DNA of 64,000 bases from Ptiloglossa arizonensis (lineage: Eukaryota > Arthropoda > Insecta > Hymenoptera > Colletidae): NCBI RefSeq assembly GCF_051014685.1, contig NW_027478417.1:682001-746000 (forward strand), given 5' to 3'. Both the position numbers and the translations under genes were made by a program. The notes beneath the pieces are model-generated. The model was not told the origin of the DNA. It did not search any database and was given only the letters and a program-made list of their open reading frames with translations. The stretch's first letter is position 1; each line of letters begins with the position of its first letter. Below, one piece after another: positions 45,021 through 58,000 of the stretch.

Positions 45021-47490
45021 TTCTCCGTTTCTTTCTTGGTTTCTCCGTTTATATCATCGTTTCTCCATTAATTTCTCCGCTTCTTTCTTCGTTTCTCCGT
45101 TTCATCCTTCGTTTCTCCGTTTCTTTCTTCGTTTCTCCGTTTCTTTGTTCGTTTATCCGTTTCTTTGTTCGTTTCTCCGTTTCTTTGTTCGTTTCTCCGT
45201 TTCTTTCTTCCTTTCTTTCTTCGTTTCTCCGTTTCTTTCTTCGTTTCTCCGCTTCCTTTCTCCGTTTCTTTCTTCGTTTCTCCGCTTCCTTTCTCCGTTT
45301 CTTTCTTCGTTTCTCAGTTTCTTTCTTCGTTACTCCGTTTCTTTCTTCGTTTCTCAGTTTATTTCTTCGTTTCACCGTTTCTTTCTTCGTTTCTCCGTTT
45401 CCTTGTTCGTTTCTCCGTTTATTTCTTCGTTTCTCCATTTATTTCTCCGTTTCTTTGTTCGTTTCTCCGTTTCTTTCTTCGTTTCTCCGTTTCTTTCTTC
45501 GTTTGTCCGTTTCTTTCTTCGTTTCTCCGTTTCCTTGTTTGTTTCTCCGTTTATTTCCTCGTTTCTCCACTTATTTCTACGTTTCTTTGCTCGTTTCTCC
45601 GTTTCTTTCTTTGTTTCTCCGTTTCTTTCTTCCTTTCTCCGTTTCTTTGTTCGTTTCTCCGTTTCTTTTTCCGTTTCTCGGTTTATTTCTTCGTTTCTCC
45701 ATTTATTTCTCCGTTTCTTTCTTCGTTTCTTCGTTTCTTTCTTCGTTACTCCGTTTCTTTCTTCGATTCTCAGTTTCTTTCTTCGTTTCTCCGTTTCTTT
45801 CTTCGTTTCTCCATTTCTTTGTTCGCTTCTCCGTTTCTTTCTTCGATTCTCCGATTCTTTGTTCGTTTCTCCGTTTCTTTCTTCGTTTCTCCGTTTCTTT
45901 CTTCCTTTCTTTCTTCGTTTCTCCGTTTCTTTCTTCGTTTCTCCGCTTCCTTTCTTCGTTTCTTTCTTCGTTTCTCCGTTTCTTTCTTCGTTACTCCGTT
46001 GCTTTCTTCGTATCTCCGTTTCTTTCTTCGTTTCCCCGTTTCTTTCTTCGTTTCTCCATTTCTTTCTTCGTTTCTCCGTTTCTTTCTTCGTTTCTCCGTT
46101 TCTTTCTTCGTTTCTCCGTTTCGTTGTTTGTTTCTCCGTTTCTTTCTACGTTTCTCCGTTTCTTTGTTCGTTTCTCCGTTTCTTTTTCCGTTTCTCGGTT
46201 TATTTCTTCGTTTCTCCATTTATTTCTCCGTTTCTTTCTTCGTTTCTCCGTTTCTTTCTTCGTTTCTCCGTTTATTTCTTCGTTTCTCCGTTTCTTTCTT
46301 CGTTTCTCCGTTTCCTTGTTTGTTTCTCCGTTTATTTCCTCGTTTCTCCACTTATTTCTACGTTTCTTTGTTCGTTTCTCCGTTTCTTTCTTTGTTTCTC
46401 CGTTTCTTTCTTCCTTTCTCCGTTTCTTTGTTCGTTTCTCCGTTTCTTTTTCCGTTTCTCGGTTTATTTCTTCGTTTCTCCATTTATTTCTCCGTTTCTT
46501 TGTTCGTCTCTCCGTTTCTTTCTTCGTTTCTCCGTTTCTTTCTTCGTTTCTCCGTTTCTTTCTTCGTTTCTCCATTTATTTCTCCGTTTCTCCGTTCCTT
46601 TCTTCGTTTCTCCGTTTCTTTCTTCGTTTCTCGGTTTCTTTCTTCGTTTCTCAGTTTCTTTCTTCGTTTCTCCGTTTCTTTCTTCGTTTCTCCGTTTCTT
46701 TCTTCGTTTCTCCGTTTCTTTCTTCGTTTCTCCGTTTCTTTCTTCGTTTCTCCGTTTCTTTCTTCGTTTCACCGTTTCTTTCTTCGTTTCTCCGTTTCCT
46801 TGTTCGTTTCTCCGTTTATTTCTTCGTTTCTCCATTTATTTCTCCGTTTCTTTGTTCGTCTCTCCGTTTCTTTCTTCGTTTCTCCGTTTCTTTCTTCGTT
46901 TCTCCGTTTCTTTCTTCGATTCTCCATTTATTTCTCCGTTTCTCCGTTTCTTTCTTCCTTTCTCCGTTTCTTTGTTCGTTTCTCCGTTTCTTTCTTCGTT
47001 TCTCCGTTTCGTTGTTTGTTTCTCCGTTTCTTTCTACGTTTCTCCGTTTCTTTGTTCGTTTCTCTGTTTCTTTTTCCGTTTCTCGGTTTATTTCTTCGTT
47101 TCTCCACTTATTTCTCCGTTTCTTTCTTCGTTTCTCCGTTTCTTTCTTCGTTTCTCCGTTTCTTTGTTCGTTTCTCCGTTTCTTTTCCCGTTTCTCGGTT
47201 TATTTCTTTGTTTCTCCATTTATTTCTCCGTTTGTTTCTTCGTTACTCCGTTTCATTCTTCGTTTCTCCGTTTCTTTGTTCGTTTCTCCGTTTCTTTCTT
47301 CCTTTCTCCGTTTCTTTGCTCGTTTCTCCGTTTCTTTCTTCGTTTCTCCGTTTCTTTCTTCGTTTCTCCGTTTCTTTCTTTGTTTCTCCGTTCCTTTCTT
47401 CGTTTCTCCGTTTATTTCTTCGTTTCTCCGTTTCTTTCTTCGTTTCTCCGTTTCTTTCTTCGTTTCTCCATTTATTTCTCCGTTTCTCCG

Positions 47491-49098
47491 TTTCTTTCTT
47501 CCTTTCTCCGTTTCTTTGTTCGTTTCTCCGTTTCTTTCTTCGTTTCTCCGTTTCGTTGTTTGTTTCTCCGATTCTTTCTACGTTTCTCCGTTTCTTTTTC
47601 CGTTTCTCGGTTTATTTCTTCGTTTCTCCATTTATTTCTCCGTTTCTTTCTTCGTTTCTCCGTTTCTTTGTTCGTTTCTCCGTTTCTTTTCCCGTTTCTC
47701 TGTTTATTTCTTTGTTTCTCCATTTATTTCTCCGTTTGTTTCTCCATTTATTTCTCCGTTTGTTTCTTCGTTACTCCGTTTCTTTCTTCGTTTCTCCGTT
47801 TCTTTGTTCGTTTCTCCGTTTCTTTCTTCGTTTCTCCATTTATTTCTCCGTTTCTTTCTTCCTTTCTCCGTTTCTTTGTTCGTTTCTCCGTTTCTTTCAT
47901 CGTTTCTCCGTTTCTGTCTTCGTTTCACCGTTTCTTTGTTCGTTTCTCCGTTTCTTTGTTCGTTTCTCCGTTTATATCTTCGTTTCTCCATTTATTTCAC
48001 CGTTTCTTTCTTCGTTTCTCCGTTTCATTCTTCGTTTCTCCGTTTTTTTGTTCGTTTCTCCGTTTCTTTGTTCGTTTCTCCGTATCTTTCTTTATTTCTT
48101 CGATTCTCCATTTATTTCTCCGTTTCTTTCTCCGTTCCTTCGTTTCTTTCTTCGTTACTCCGTTTCTTTCTTCGATTCTCCGTTTCTAAATTCGTTTCTC
48201 CGTTTCTTTCTTCGTTTCTGCGTTTCTTTGTTCGTTTCTCCGTTTCTTTCTTCGTTTCTCCGTTTCTTTCTTCGTTTCTCCATTTATTTCTCCGTTTCTT
48301 TCTTCCTTTCTCCGTTTCTTTGTTCGTTTCTCCGTTTCTTTCTTCGTTTCTCCGTTTCGTTGTTTGTTTCTCCGATTCTTTCTACGTTTCTCCGTTTCTT
48401 TTTCCGTTTCTCGGTTTATTTCTTCGTTTCTCCATTTATTTCTCCGTTTCTTTGTTCGTTTCTCCGTTTCTTTGTTCGTTTCTCCGTTTCTTTTCCCGTT
48501 TCTCTGTTTATTTCTTTGTTTCTCCATTTATTTCTCCGTTTGTTTCTCCATTTATTTCTCCGTTTGTTTCTTCGTTACTCCGTTTCTTTCTTCGTTTCTC
48601 CGTTTCTTTGTTCGTTTCTCCGTTTCTTTCTTCGTTTCTCCATTTATTTCTCCGTTTCTTTCTTCCTTTCTCCGTTTCTTTGTTCGTTTCTCCGTTTCTT
48701 TCATCGTTTCTCCGTTTCTGTCTTCGTTTCACCGTTTCTTTGTTCGTTTCTCCGTTTCTTTGTTCGTTTCTCCGTTTATATCTTCGTTTCTCCATTTATT
48801 TCACCGTTTCTTTCTTCGTTTCTCCGTTTCATTCTTCGTTTCTCCGTTTTTTTGTTCGTTTCTCCGTTTCTTTGTTCGTTTCTCCGTATCTTTCTTTATT
48901 TCTTCGATTCTCCATTTATTTCTCCGTTTCTTTCTCCGTTCCTTCGTTTCTTTCTTCGTTACTCCGTTTCTTTCTTCGATTCTCCGTTTCTAAATTCGTT
49001 TCTCCGTTTCTTTCTTCGTTTCTGCGTTTCTTTGTTCGTTTCTCCGTTTCTTTCTTCGTTTCTCCGTTTCTTTCTTCGTTTCTCCATTTATTTCTCCG
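47491..49098. repeat. 804-bp tandem duplication in minisatellite (two copies)
   Basis: Copy 1 is about 47491-48294 and copy 2 about 48295-49098. The rare string CCGTTTCTAAATTCG appears at 48187 and again at 48991, exactly 804 bp apart, as do TTTGTTTCTCCATTTATTTC doublets and the CTTTATTTCTTCGATTCTCC stretch. One C/G change (TTTCTTCG against TTTGTTCG near 47652/48456) was noticed. Confidence 0.85.
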
Positions 49099-52000
49099 TT
49101 TCTTTCTTCCTTTCTCCGTTTCTTTGTTCGTTTCTCCGTTTCTTTCTTTGTTTCTCCGTTTCGTTGTTCGTTTCTCCGTTTCTTTCTACGTTTCTCCGTT
49201 TCTTTGTTCGTTTCTCCGTTTCTTTTTCCGTTTCTCGGTTTATTTCTTCGTTTCTCCATTTATTTCTCCGTTTCTCCGTTTCTTTCTTCCTTTCTCCGTT
49301 TCTTTCTTCGATTCTCCGTTACTTTCTTCATTTCTCCGTTTATTTCTTCTTTTCTCCGTTTCATTCTTCGTTTCTGCGTTTCACTGTTCCTTTCTCCGTT
49401 TCTTTGTTCGTTTCTCCGTTTCTTTGTTCGTTTCTCCGTTTCTTTCTTCGTTTCTCCGTTTCTTTTCCCGTTTCTCGGTTTATTTCTTTGTTTCTCCATT
49501 TATTTCTCCGTTTGTTTCTTCGTTACTCCGTTTCTTTCTTCGTTTCTCCGTTTCTTTGTTCGTTTCTCCGTATCTTTCTTCCTTTCGCCGTTTCTTTGTT
49601 CGTTTCTCCGTTTCTTTCTTCGTTTCTCCGTTTCTTTCTTCGTTTCTCCGTTTCTTTCTTTGTTTCTCCGTTTCTTTCTTTGTTTCTCCGTTTATTTCTT
49701 CGTTTCTCCGTTTCTTTCTTCGTTTCTCCGTTTCCTTGTTTGTTTCTCCGTTTATTTCTTCGTTTCTCCACTTATTTCTCTGTTTCTTTGTTCGTTTCTC
49801 CGTTTCTTTCTTTGTTTCTCCGTTTCTTTCTTCCTTTCTCCGTTTCTTTGTTTGTTTCTCCGTTTCTTTTTCCGTTTCTCGGTTTATTTCTTAGTTTCTC
49901 CATTTATTTCTCCGTTTCTTTCTTCGTTTCTTCGTTTCTTTCTTCGTTAGTCCGTTTCTTTCTTCGATTCTTAGTTTCTTTCTTCGTTTCTCCGTTTCTT
50001 TCTTCGTTTCTCCGTTTGTTTGTTCGTTTCTCCGTTTCTTTCTTCGATTCTCCGTTTCTTTCTTCGTTTCTCCGTTTCTTTCTTCGTTTCTCCGTTTCTT
50101 TCTTCCTTTCTTTCTTCGTTTCTCCGTTTCTTTCTTCGTTTCTCCGTTTCTTTCTTCGTTTCTCCGCTTCCTTTCTTCGTTTCTTTCTTCGTTTCTCCGT
50201 TTCTTTCTTCGTTACTCCGTTGCTTTCTTCGTATCTCCGTTTCTTTCTTCGTTTCTCCGTTTCTTTCTTCGTTTCTCCATTTCTTTCTTCGTTTCTCCGT
50301 TTCTTTCTTCGTTTCTCCGCTTCCTTTTTCGTTTCTCCGTTTCTCCATTTATTTCTCCGTTTCTCCGTTCCTTTCTTCGTTTCTCCGTTTCTTTCTTCGT
50401 TTCTCCGTTTCTTTCTTCGTTTCTCAGTTTCTTTCTTCGTTTCTCCGTTTCTTTCTTCGTTTCTCCGTTTCTTTCTTCGTTTCTCCGTTTCTTTCTTCGT
50501 TTCTCCGCTTCCTTTTTCGTTTCTCCGTTTCTCCATTTATTTCTCCGTTTCTCCGTTTCTTTCTTCGTTTCTCCGTTTCTTTCTTTGTTTCTCCGTTCTT
50601 TCTTTGTTTCTCCGTTTATTTCTTCGTTTATCCGTTTCTTTCTTCGTTTCTCCGTTTCCTTGTTCGTTTCTCCGTTTATTTCTTCGTTTCTCCATTTATT
50701 TCTCCGTTTCTTTGTTCGTTTCTCCGTTTCTTTCTTCGTTCCTCCGTTTCTTTCTTCGTTTCTCCATTTATTTCTCCGTTTCTCCGTTTCTTTCTTCCTT
50801 TCTCCGTTTCTTTGTTCGTTTCTCCGTTTCTTTCTTCGTTTCTCCGTTTCGTTGTTTGTTTCTCCGTTTCTTTCTACGTTTCTCCGTTTCTTTGTTCGTT
50901 TCTCCGTTTCTTTTTCCGTTTCTCCAATTATTTCTCCGTTTCTTTCTTCGTTTCTCCGTTTCTTTCTTCGTTTCTCCGTTTCTTTGTTCGTTTCTCCGTT
51001 TCTTTGTTCGTTTCTCCGTTTCTTTCTTCGTTTCTCCGTTTCTTTCTTTGTTTCTCCGTTTCTTTCTTTGTTTCTCCGTTTATTTCTTCGTTTATCCGTT
51101 TCTTTCTTCGTTTCTCCGTTTCCTTGTTCGTTTCTCCGTTTATTTCTTCGTTTCTCCATTTATTTCTCCGTTTCTTTGTTCGTTTCTCCGTTTCTTTGTT
51201 CGTTTCTCCGTTTCTTTCTTCGTTTCTCCGTTTCTTTCTTCCTTTCTTTCTTCGTTTCTCCGTTTCTTTCTTCGTTTCTCCGTTTCTTTCTTCGTTTCTC
51301 CGCTTCCTTTTTCGTTTCTCCGTTTCTCCATTTATTTCTCCGTTTCTCCGTTCCTTTCTTCGTTTCTCCGTTTCTTTCTTCCTTTCTCCGTTTCTTTGTT
51401 CGTTTCTCCGTTTCTTTCTTCGTTTCTCCGTTTCTTTCTTTGTTTCTCCGTTTCTTTCTTTGTTTCTCCGTTTATTTCTTCGTTTATCCGTTTCTTTCTT
51501 CGTTTCTCCGTTTCCTTGTTCGTTTCTCCGTTTATTTCTTCGTTTCTCCATTTATTTCTCCGTTTCTTTGTTCGTTTCTCCGTTTCTTTCTTCGTTTCTC
51601 CGTTTCTTTCTTCGTTTCTCCGTTTCTTTCTTCGTTTCTCCATTTATTTCTCCGTTTCTCCGTTTCTTTCTTCCTTTCTCCGTTTCTTTGTTCGTTACTC
51701 CGTTTCTTTCTTCGTTTCTCCGTTTCGTTGTTTGTTTCGCCGTTTCTTTCTACGTTTCTCCGTTTCTTTGTTCGTTTCTCCGTTTCTTTTTCCGTTTCTC
51801 GGTTTATTTCTTCGTTTCTCCAATTATTTCTCCGTTTCTTTCTTCGTTTCTCCGTTTCTTTCTTCGTTTCTCCGTTTCTTTTCCCGTTTCTCGGTTTATT
51901 TCTTTGTTTCTCCATTTATTTCTCCGTTTGTTTCTTCGTTACTCCATTTCTTTCTTCGTTTCTCCGTTTCTTTGTTCGTTTCTCCGTTTCTTTCTTCCTT

Positions 52001-55000
52001 TCTCCGTTTCTTTGTTCGTTTCTCCGTTTCTTTCTTCGTTTCTCCGTTTCTTTCTTCGTTTCTCCGTTTCTTTCTTTGTTTCTCCGTTTCTTTCTTCGTT
52101 TCTCCGTTTATTTCTTCGTTTCTCCGTTTCTTTCTTCGTTTCTCCGTTTCCTTGTTTGTTTCTCCGTTTATTTCTTCGTTTCTCCACTTATTTCTCCGTT
52201 TCTCTCTTCGTTTCTCCGTTTCTTTCTTCGTTTCTCCGTTTCTTTGTTCGTTTCTCCGTTTCTTTGTTCGTTTCTCCGTTCCTTTCTTCGTTTCTCCGTT
52301 TCTTTCTTCGTTTCTCCGTTTCTTTCTTCGTTTCTCCGTTCATTTCTTCGTTTCACCATTTATTTCTCCGTTTCTCCGTTTCCTTCTTCGTTTCTCCGTT
52401 TCTTTGTTCGTTTCTCCGTTTCTTTTCCCGTTTCTCGGTTTATTTCTTTGTTTCTCCATTTATTTCTCCGTTTGTTTCTTCGTTACTCCATTTCTTTCTT
52501 CGATTCTCCGTTTCTTTATTCGTTTCTCCGTTTCTTTGTTCGTTTCTCCGTTTCTTTGTTCGTTTCTCCGTTTCTTTGTTCGTTTCTCCGTTTCTTTCTT
52601 TGTTTCTCCGTTTCTTTCTTCCTTTCTCCGTTTCTTTGTTCGTTTCTCCGTTTCTTTCTTCGTTTCTCCGTTTCGTTGTTCGTTTCTCCGTTTCTTTCTA
52701 CGTTTCTCCGTTTCTTTCTTCGTTTCTCCGTTTCTTTCTTCGTTTCTCCGTTTCTTTCTTTGTTTCTCCGTTTCTTTCTTTGTTTCTCCGTTTATTTCTT
52801 CGTTTCTCCGTTTCTTTCTTCGTTTCTCCGTTTCCTTGTTCGTTTCTCCGTTTATTTCTTCGTTTCTCCATTTATTTCTCCGTTTCTTTGTTCGTTTCTC
52901 CGTTTCTTTCTTCGTTTCTCCGTTTCTTTCTTCGTTTCTCCGTTTCTTTCTTCGTTTCTCCATTTATTTCTCCGTTTCTCCGTTTCTTTCTTCCTTGCTC
53001 CGTTTCTTTGTTCGTTCCTCCGTTTCTTTCTTCGTTTCTCCGTTTCGTTGTTTGTTTCTCCGTTTCTTTCTACGTTTCTCCGTTCCTTTGTTCGTTTCTC
53101 CGTTTCTTTTTCCGTTTCTCGGTTTATTTCTTCGTTTCTCCAATTATTTCTCCGTTTCTTTCTTCGTTTCTCCGTTTCTTTCTTCGTTTCTCCGTTTCTT
53201 TGTTCGTTTCTCCGTTTCTTTTCCCGTTTCTCGGTTTATTTCTTTGTTTCTCCATTTATTTCTCCGTTTATTTCTTCGTTACTCGGTTCCTTTCTTCGTT
53301 TCTCCGTTTCTTTCTTCGTTTCTCCGTTTCTTTCTTCGTTTCTCAGTTTCTTTCTTCGTTTCTCCGTTTCTTTCTTCGTTTCTCCGTTTCTTTCTTCGTT
53401 TCTCCATTTCTTTCTTCGTTTCTCCGTTTCTTTCTTCGTTTCTCCGCTTCCTTTTTCGTTTCTCCGTTTCTCCATTTATTTCTCCGTTTCTCCGTTCCTT
53501 TCTTCGTTTCTCCGTTTCTTTCTTCCTTTCTCCGTTTCTTTGTTCGTTTCTCCGTTTCTTTCTTCGTTTCTCCGTTTCTTTCTTCGTTTCTCCGTTTCTT
53601 TCTTTGTTTCTCCGTTTCTTTCCTTGTTTCTCCGTTTATTTCTTCGTTTCTCCGTTTCTTTCTTCGTTTCTCCGTTTCCTTGTTCGTTTCTCCGTTTATT
53701 TCTTCGTTTCTCCATTTATTTCTCCGTTTCTTTGTTCATTTCTCCGTTTCTTTCTTCGTTTCTCCGTTTCTTTCTTCGTTTCTCCGTTTCTTTCTTCGTT
53801 TCTCCATTTATTTCTCCGTTTCTCCGTTTCTATCTTCCTTTCTCCGTTTCTTTGTTCGTTTCTCCGTTTCTTTCTTCGTTTCTCGGTTTAGTTGTTTGTT
53901 TCTCCGTTTGTTTCTACGTTTCTCCGTTTCTTTGTTCGTTTCTCCGTTTCTTTTTCCGTTTCTCGGTTTATTTCTTCGTTTCTCCAATTATTTCTCCGTT
54001 TCTTTCTTCGTTTCTCCGTTTCTTTCTTCGTTTCTCCGTCTCTTTGTTCGTTTCTCCGTTTCTTTTCCCGTTTCTCGGTTTATTTCTTTGTTTCTCCATT
54101 TATTTCTCCGTTTGTTTCTTCGTTACTCCGTTTCTTTCTTCGTTTCTCCGTTTCTTTGTTCGTTTCTCCGTTTCTTTCTTCCTTTCTCCGTTTCTTTGTT
54201 CGTTTCTCCGTTTCTTTCTTCGTTTCTCCGTTTCTTTCTTCGTTTCTCCGTTTCTTTCTTTGTTTCTCCGTTTATTTCTTCGTTTCTCCGTTTATTTCTT
54301 CGTTTCTCCGTTTCTTTCTTCGTTTCTCCGTTTCTTTCTTCGTTTCTCCGCTTCCTTTCTTCGTTTCTTTCTTCGTTTCTCCGTTTCTTTCTTCGTTACT
54401 CCGTTGCTTTCTTCGTATCTCCGTTTCTTTCTTCGTTTCTCCGTTTCTTTCTTCGTTTCTCCATTTCTTTCTTCGTTTCTCCGTTTCTTCCATCGTTTCT
54501 CCGCTTCCTTTTTCGTTTCTCCGTTTCTCCATTTATTTCTCCGTTTCTCCGTTCCTTTCTTCGTTTCTCCGTTTCTTTCTTCGTTTCTCCGTTTCTTTCT
54601 TCGTTTCTCAGTTTCTTTCTTCGTTTCTCCGTTTCTTTGTTCGTTTCTCCGTTTCTTTGTTCGTTTCTCCGTTTCTTTGTTCGTTTCTCCGTTTCTTTGT
54701 TCGTTTCTCCGTTTATATCATCGTTTCTCCATTTATTTCTCCGTTCCTTTCTTCGTTTCTCCGTTTCATCCTTCGTTTCTCCGTTTCTTTCTTCGATTCT
54801 CCGTTTCTTTCTTCGTTTTTCCGTTTGTTTCTTCGTTTCTCCGTTTCTTTCTTCGCTTCTCCGTTTCTTTGTTCGTTTCTCCGTTTCTTTCTACGTTTCT
54901 CCGTTTCTTTGTTCGTTTCTCCGTTTCTTTTTCCGTTTCTCGGTTTATTTCTTCGTTTCTCCATTTATTTCTCCGTTTCTTTCTTCGTTTCTCCGTTTCT

Positions 55001-58000
55001 TTCTTCGTTTCGTCGTTTCTTTGTTCGTTACTCTGTTTCTTTCTTCGTTTCTCCGTTTCTTTCTTCGTTTCTCCGTTTCGTTTTTCGTTTCTCCGTTTGT
55101 TCCTTCGTTTCTCCATTTATGTCCCCGTTTCTCCGTTCCTTTCTTCGTTTCTCAGTTTCTTTGTTCGTTTCTCCGTTTCTTTGTTCGTTTCTCCGTTTCT
55201 TTCTCCGTTTCTCGGTTTATTCCTTCGTTCCGCCATTTGTTTCTCCGATTCTCCCTTTCTTTCTTCGTTTCTCCGTTTCTTTCTTCGTTTCTCCGTTTCT
55301 TTCTTCGTTTCTCAGTTTATTTCTTCGTTTCACCGTTTCTTTCTTCGTTTCTCCATTTATTTCTCCGTTTCTCCGTTTCTTTCTTCCTTTCTCCGTTTCT
55401 TTGTTCGTTTCTCCGTTTCTTTCTTCGTTTCTCCGTTTCGTTCTTCGTTTCTCCGTTTCTTTCTACGTTTCTCCGTTTCTTTGTTCGTTTCTCCGTTTCT
55501 TTTTCCGTTTCTCGGTTTATTTCTTCGTTTCTCCATTTATTTCTCCGTTTCTTTCTTCGTTTCTCCGTTTCTTTCTTCGTTTCTCCGTTTCTTTCTTCGT
55601 TTCTCCGCTTCCTTTTTCGTTTCTCCGTTTCTCCATTTATTTCTCCGTTTCTCCGTTCCTTTCTTCGTTTCTCCGTTTCTTTCTTCGTTCTCCGTTTCTT
55701 TCTTCGTTTCTCAGTTTCTTTCTTCGTTTCTCCGTTTCTTTCTTCGTTTCTCCGTTTCTTTCTTCGTTTCTCCGTTTCTTTGTTCGTTTCTCCGTTTCTT
55801 TCTTCGTTTCTCCGTTTATTTCTTCGTTTCTCCGTTTCTTTGTTCGTTTCTCCGTTTCTTTTTCCGTTTCTCGGTTTATTTCTTCGTTTCTCCATTTATT
55901 TCTCCGTTTCTTTCTTCGTTTCTCCGTTTCTTTCTTCGTTTCTCCGTTTCTTTCTTCGTTTCACCGTTTCATTCTTCGTTTCTCCGTTTCTTTCTTCGTT
56001 TCTCCGTTTCTTTCTTCGTTTCTCCGTTTCTTTCTTCGTTTCTCAGTTTATTTCTTCGTTTCACCGTTTCTTTCTTCGTTTCTCCGTTTCCTTGTTCGTT
56101 TCTCCGTTTATTTCTTCGTTTCTCCATTTATTTCTCCCTTTCTTTGTTCGTTTCTCCGTTTCTTTCTTTGTTTCTCCGGTTCTTTCTTCGTTTCTCCGTT
56201 TCTTTCTTCGTTTCTCCATTTATTTCTCCGTTTCTCTGTTTCTTTCTTCCTTTCTCCGTTTCTTTGTTCGTTTCTCCGTTTCTTTCTTCGTTTCTCCGTC
56301 TCGTTGTTCGTTTCTCCGTTTCTTTCTACGTTTCTACGTTTCTTTGTTCGTTTCTCCGTTTCTTTTTTCGTTTCTCGGTTAATTTCTTCGTTTCTCCATT
56401 TATTTCTCCGTTTCTTTGTTCATTTCTCCGTTTCTCTCTTCGTTTCTCCGTTTCTTTCTTCGTTTCTCCGTTTCTTTGTTCGTTTCTCCGTTTCTTTGTT
56501 CGTTTCTCCGTTCCTTTCTTCGTTTCTCCGTTTCTTTCTTCGTTTCTCCGTTTCTTTCTTCGTTTCTCCGTTCATTTCTTCGTTTCACCATTTATTTCTC
56601 CGTTTCTCCGTTTCTTTCTTCGTTTCTCCGTTTCTTTCTTCGTTTCTCCGTTTCTTTCTTCGTTTCTCCGTTTCTTTCATCGTTTCTTCGTTTCTCCGTT
56701 TCTTTCTTCGTTTCTCCGTTTACATCATCGTTTCTCCATTTATTTCTCCGTTTCTTTCTTCGTTTCTCCGTTTCTTTCATCGTTTCTTCGTTTCTCCGTT
56801 TCTTTTTCCGTTTCTCGGTTTATTTCTTCGTTTCTCCATTTATTTCTCCGTTTCTTTCTTCGTTTCTTCGTTTCTTTCTTCGTTACTCCGTTTCTTTCTT
56901 CGATTCTCAGTTTCTTTCTTCGTTTCTCCGTTTCTTTCTTCGTTTCTCCGTTTCTTTGTTCGTTTCTCCGTTTCTTTCTTTGATTCTCCGTTTCTTTCTT
57001 CGTTTCTCCGTTTCTTTCTTCGTTTCTCCGTTTCTTTCTTCGTTTCTCCGTTTCTTTGTTCGTTTCTCCGTTTCTCTCTTCGTTTCTCCGTTTCTTTGTT
57101 CGTTTCTCCGTTTTTTTGTTCGTTTCTCCGTTTCTTTGTTCGTTTCTCCGTTCCTTTCTTCGTTTCTCCGTTTCTTTGTTCGTTTCTCCGTTTCTTTCTT
57201 CGTTTCTCAGTTTCTTTCTTCGTTTCACCGTTTCTTTCTTCGTTTCACCATTTATTTCTCCGTTTCTCCGTTTCATTCTTCGTTTCTCCGTTTCTTTCTT
57301 CGTTTCTCCGTTTCTTTCTTCGTTTCTCCGTTTCTTTCATCGTTTCTTCGTTTCTCCGTTTCTTTCTTCGTTTCTCCGTTTATATCATCGTTTCTCCATT
57401 TATTTCTCCGTTTCTTTTTTCGTTTCTCCGTTTCTTTCATCGTTTCTTCGTTTCTCCGTTTCTTTTTCCGTTTCTCGGTTTATTTCTTCGTTTCTCCATT
57501 TATTTCTCCTTTTCTTTCTTCGTTTCTTCGTTTCTTTCTTCGTTACTCCGTTTCTTTCTTCGATTCTCAGTTTCTTTCTTCGTTTCTCCGTTTCTTTGTT
57601 CGTTTCTCCGTTTCTTTGTTCGTTTCTTCGTTCCTTTCTTCGTTTCTCCGTTTCTTTGTTCGTTTCTCCGTTTCTTTCTTCGTTTCTCAGTTTCTTTCTT
57701 CGTTTCACCGTTTCTTTCTTCGTTTCTTCGTTTCTTTCTTCGTTTCTCAGTTTCTTTCTTCGTTTCTCCGTTGCTTTCTTCGTATCTCCGTTTCTTTCTT
57801 CGTTTCTCCGTTTCTTTCTTCGTTTCTCCATTTCTTTCTTCGTTTCTCCGTTTCTTTCTTCGTTTCTCCGCTTCCTTTTTCGTTTCTCCGTTTCTCCATT
57901 TATTTCTCCGTTTCTCCGTTCCTTTCTTCGTTTCTCCGTTTCTTTCTTCGTTTCTTCGTTTCTTTCTTCGTTTCTCAGTTTCTTTCTTCGTTTCTTCGTT

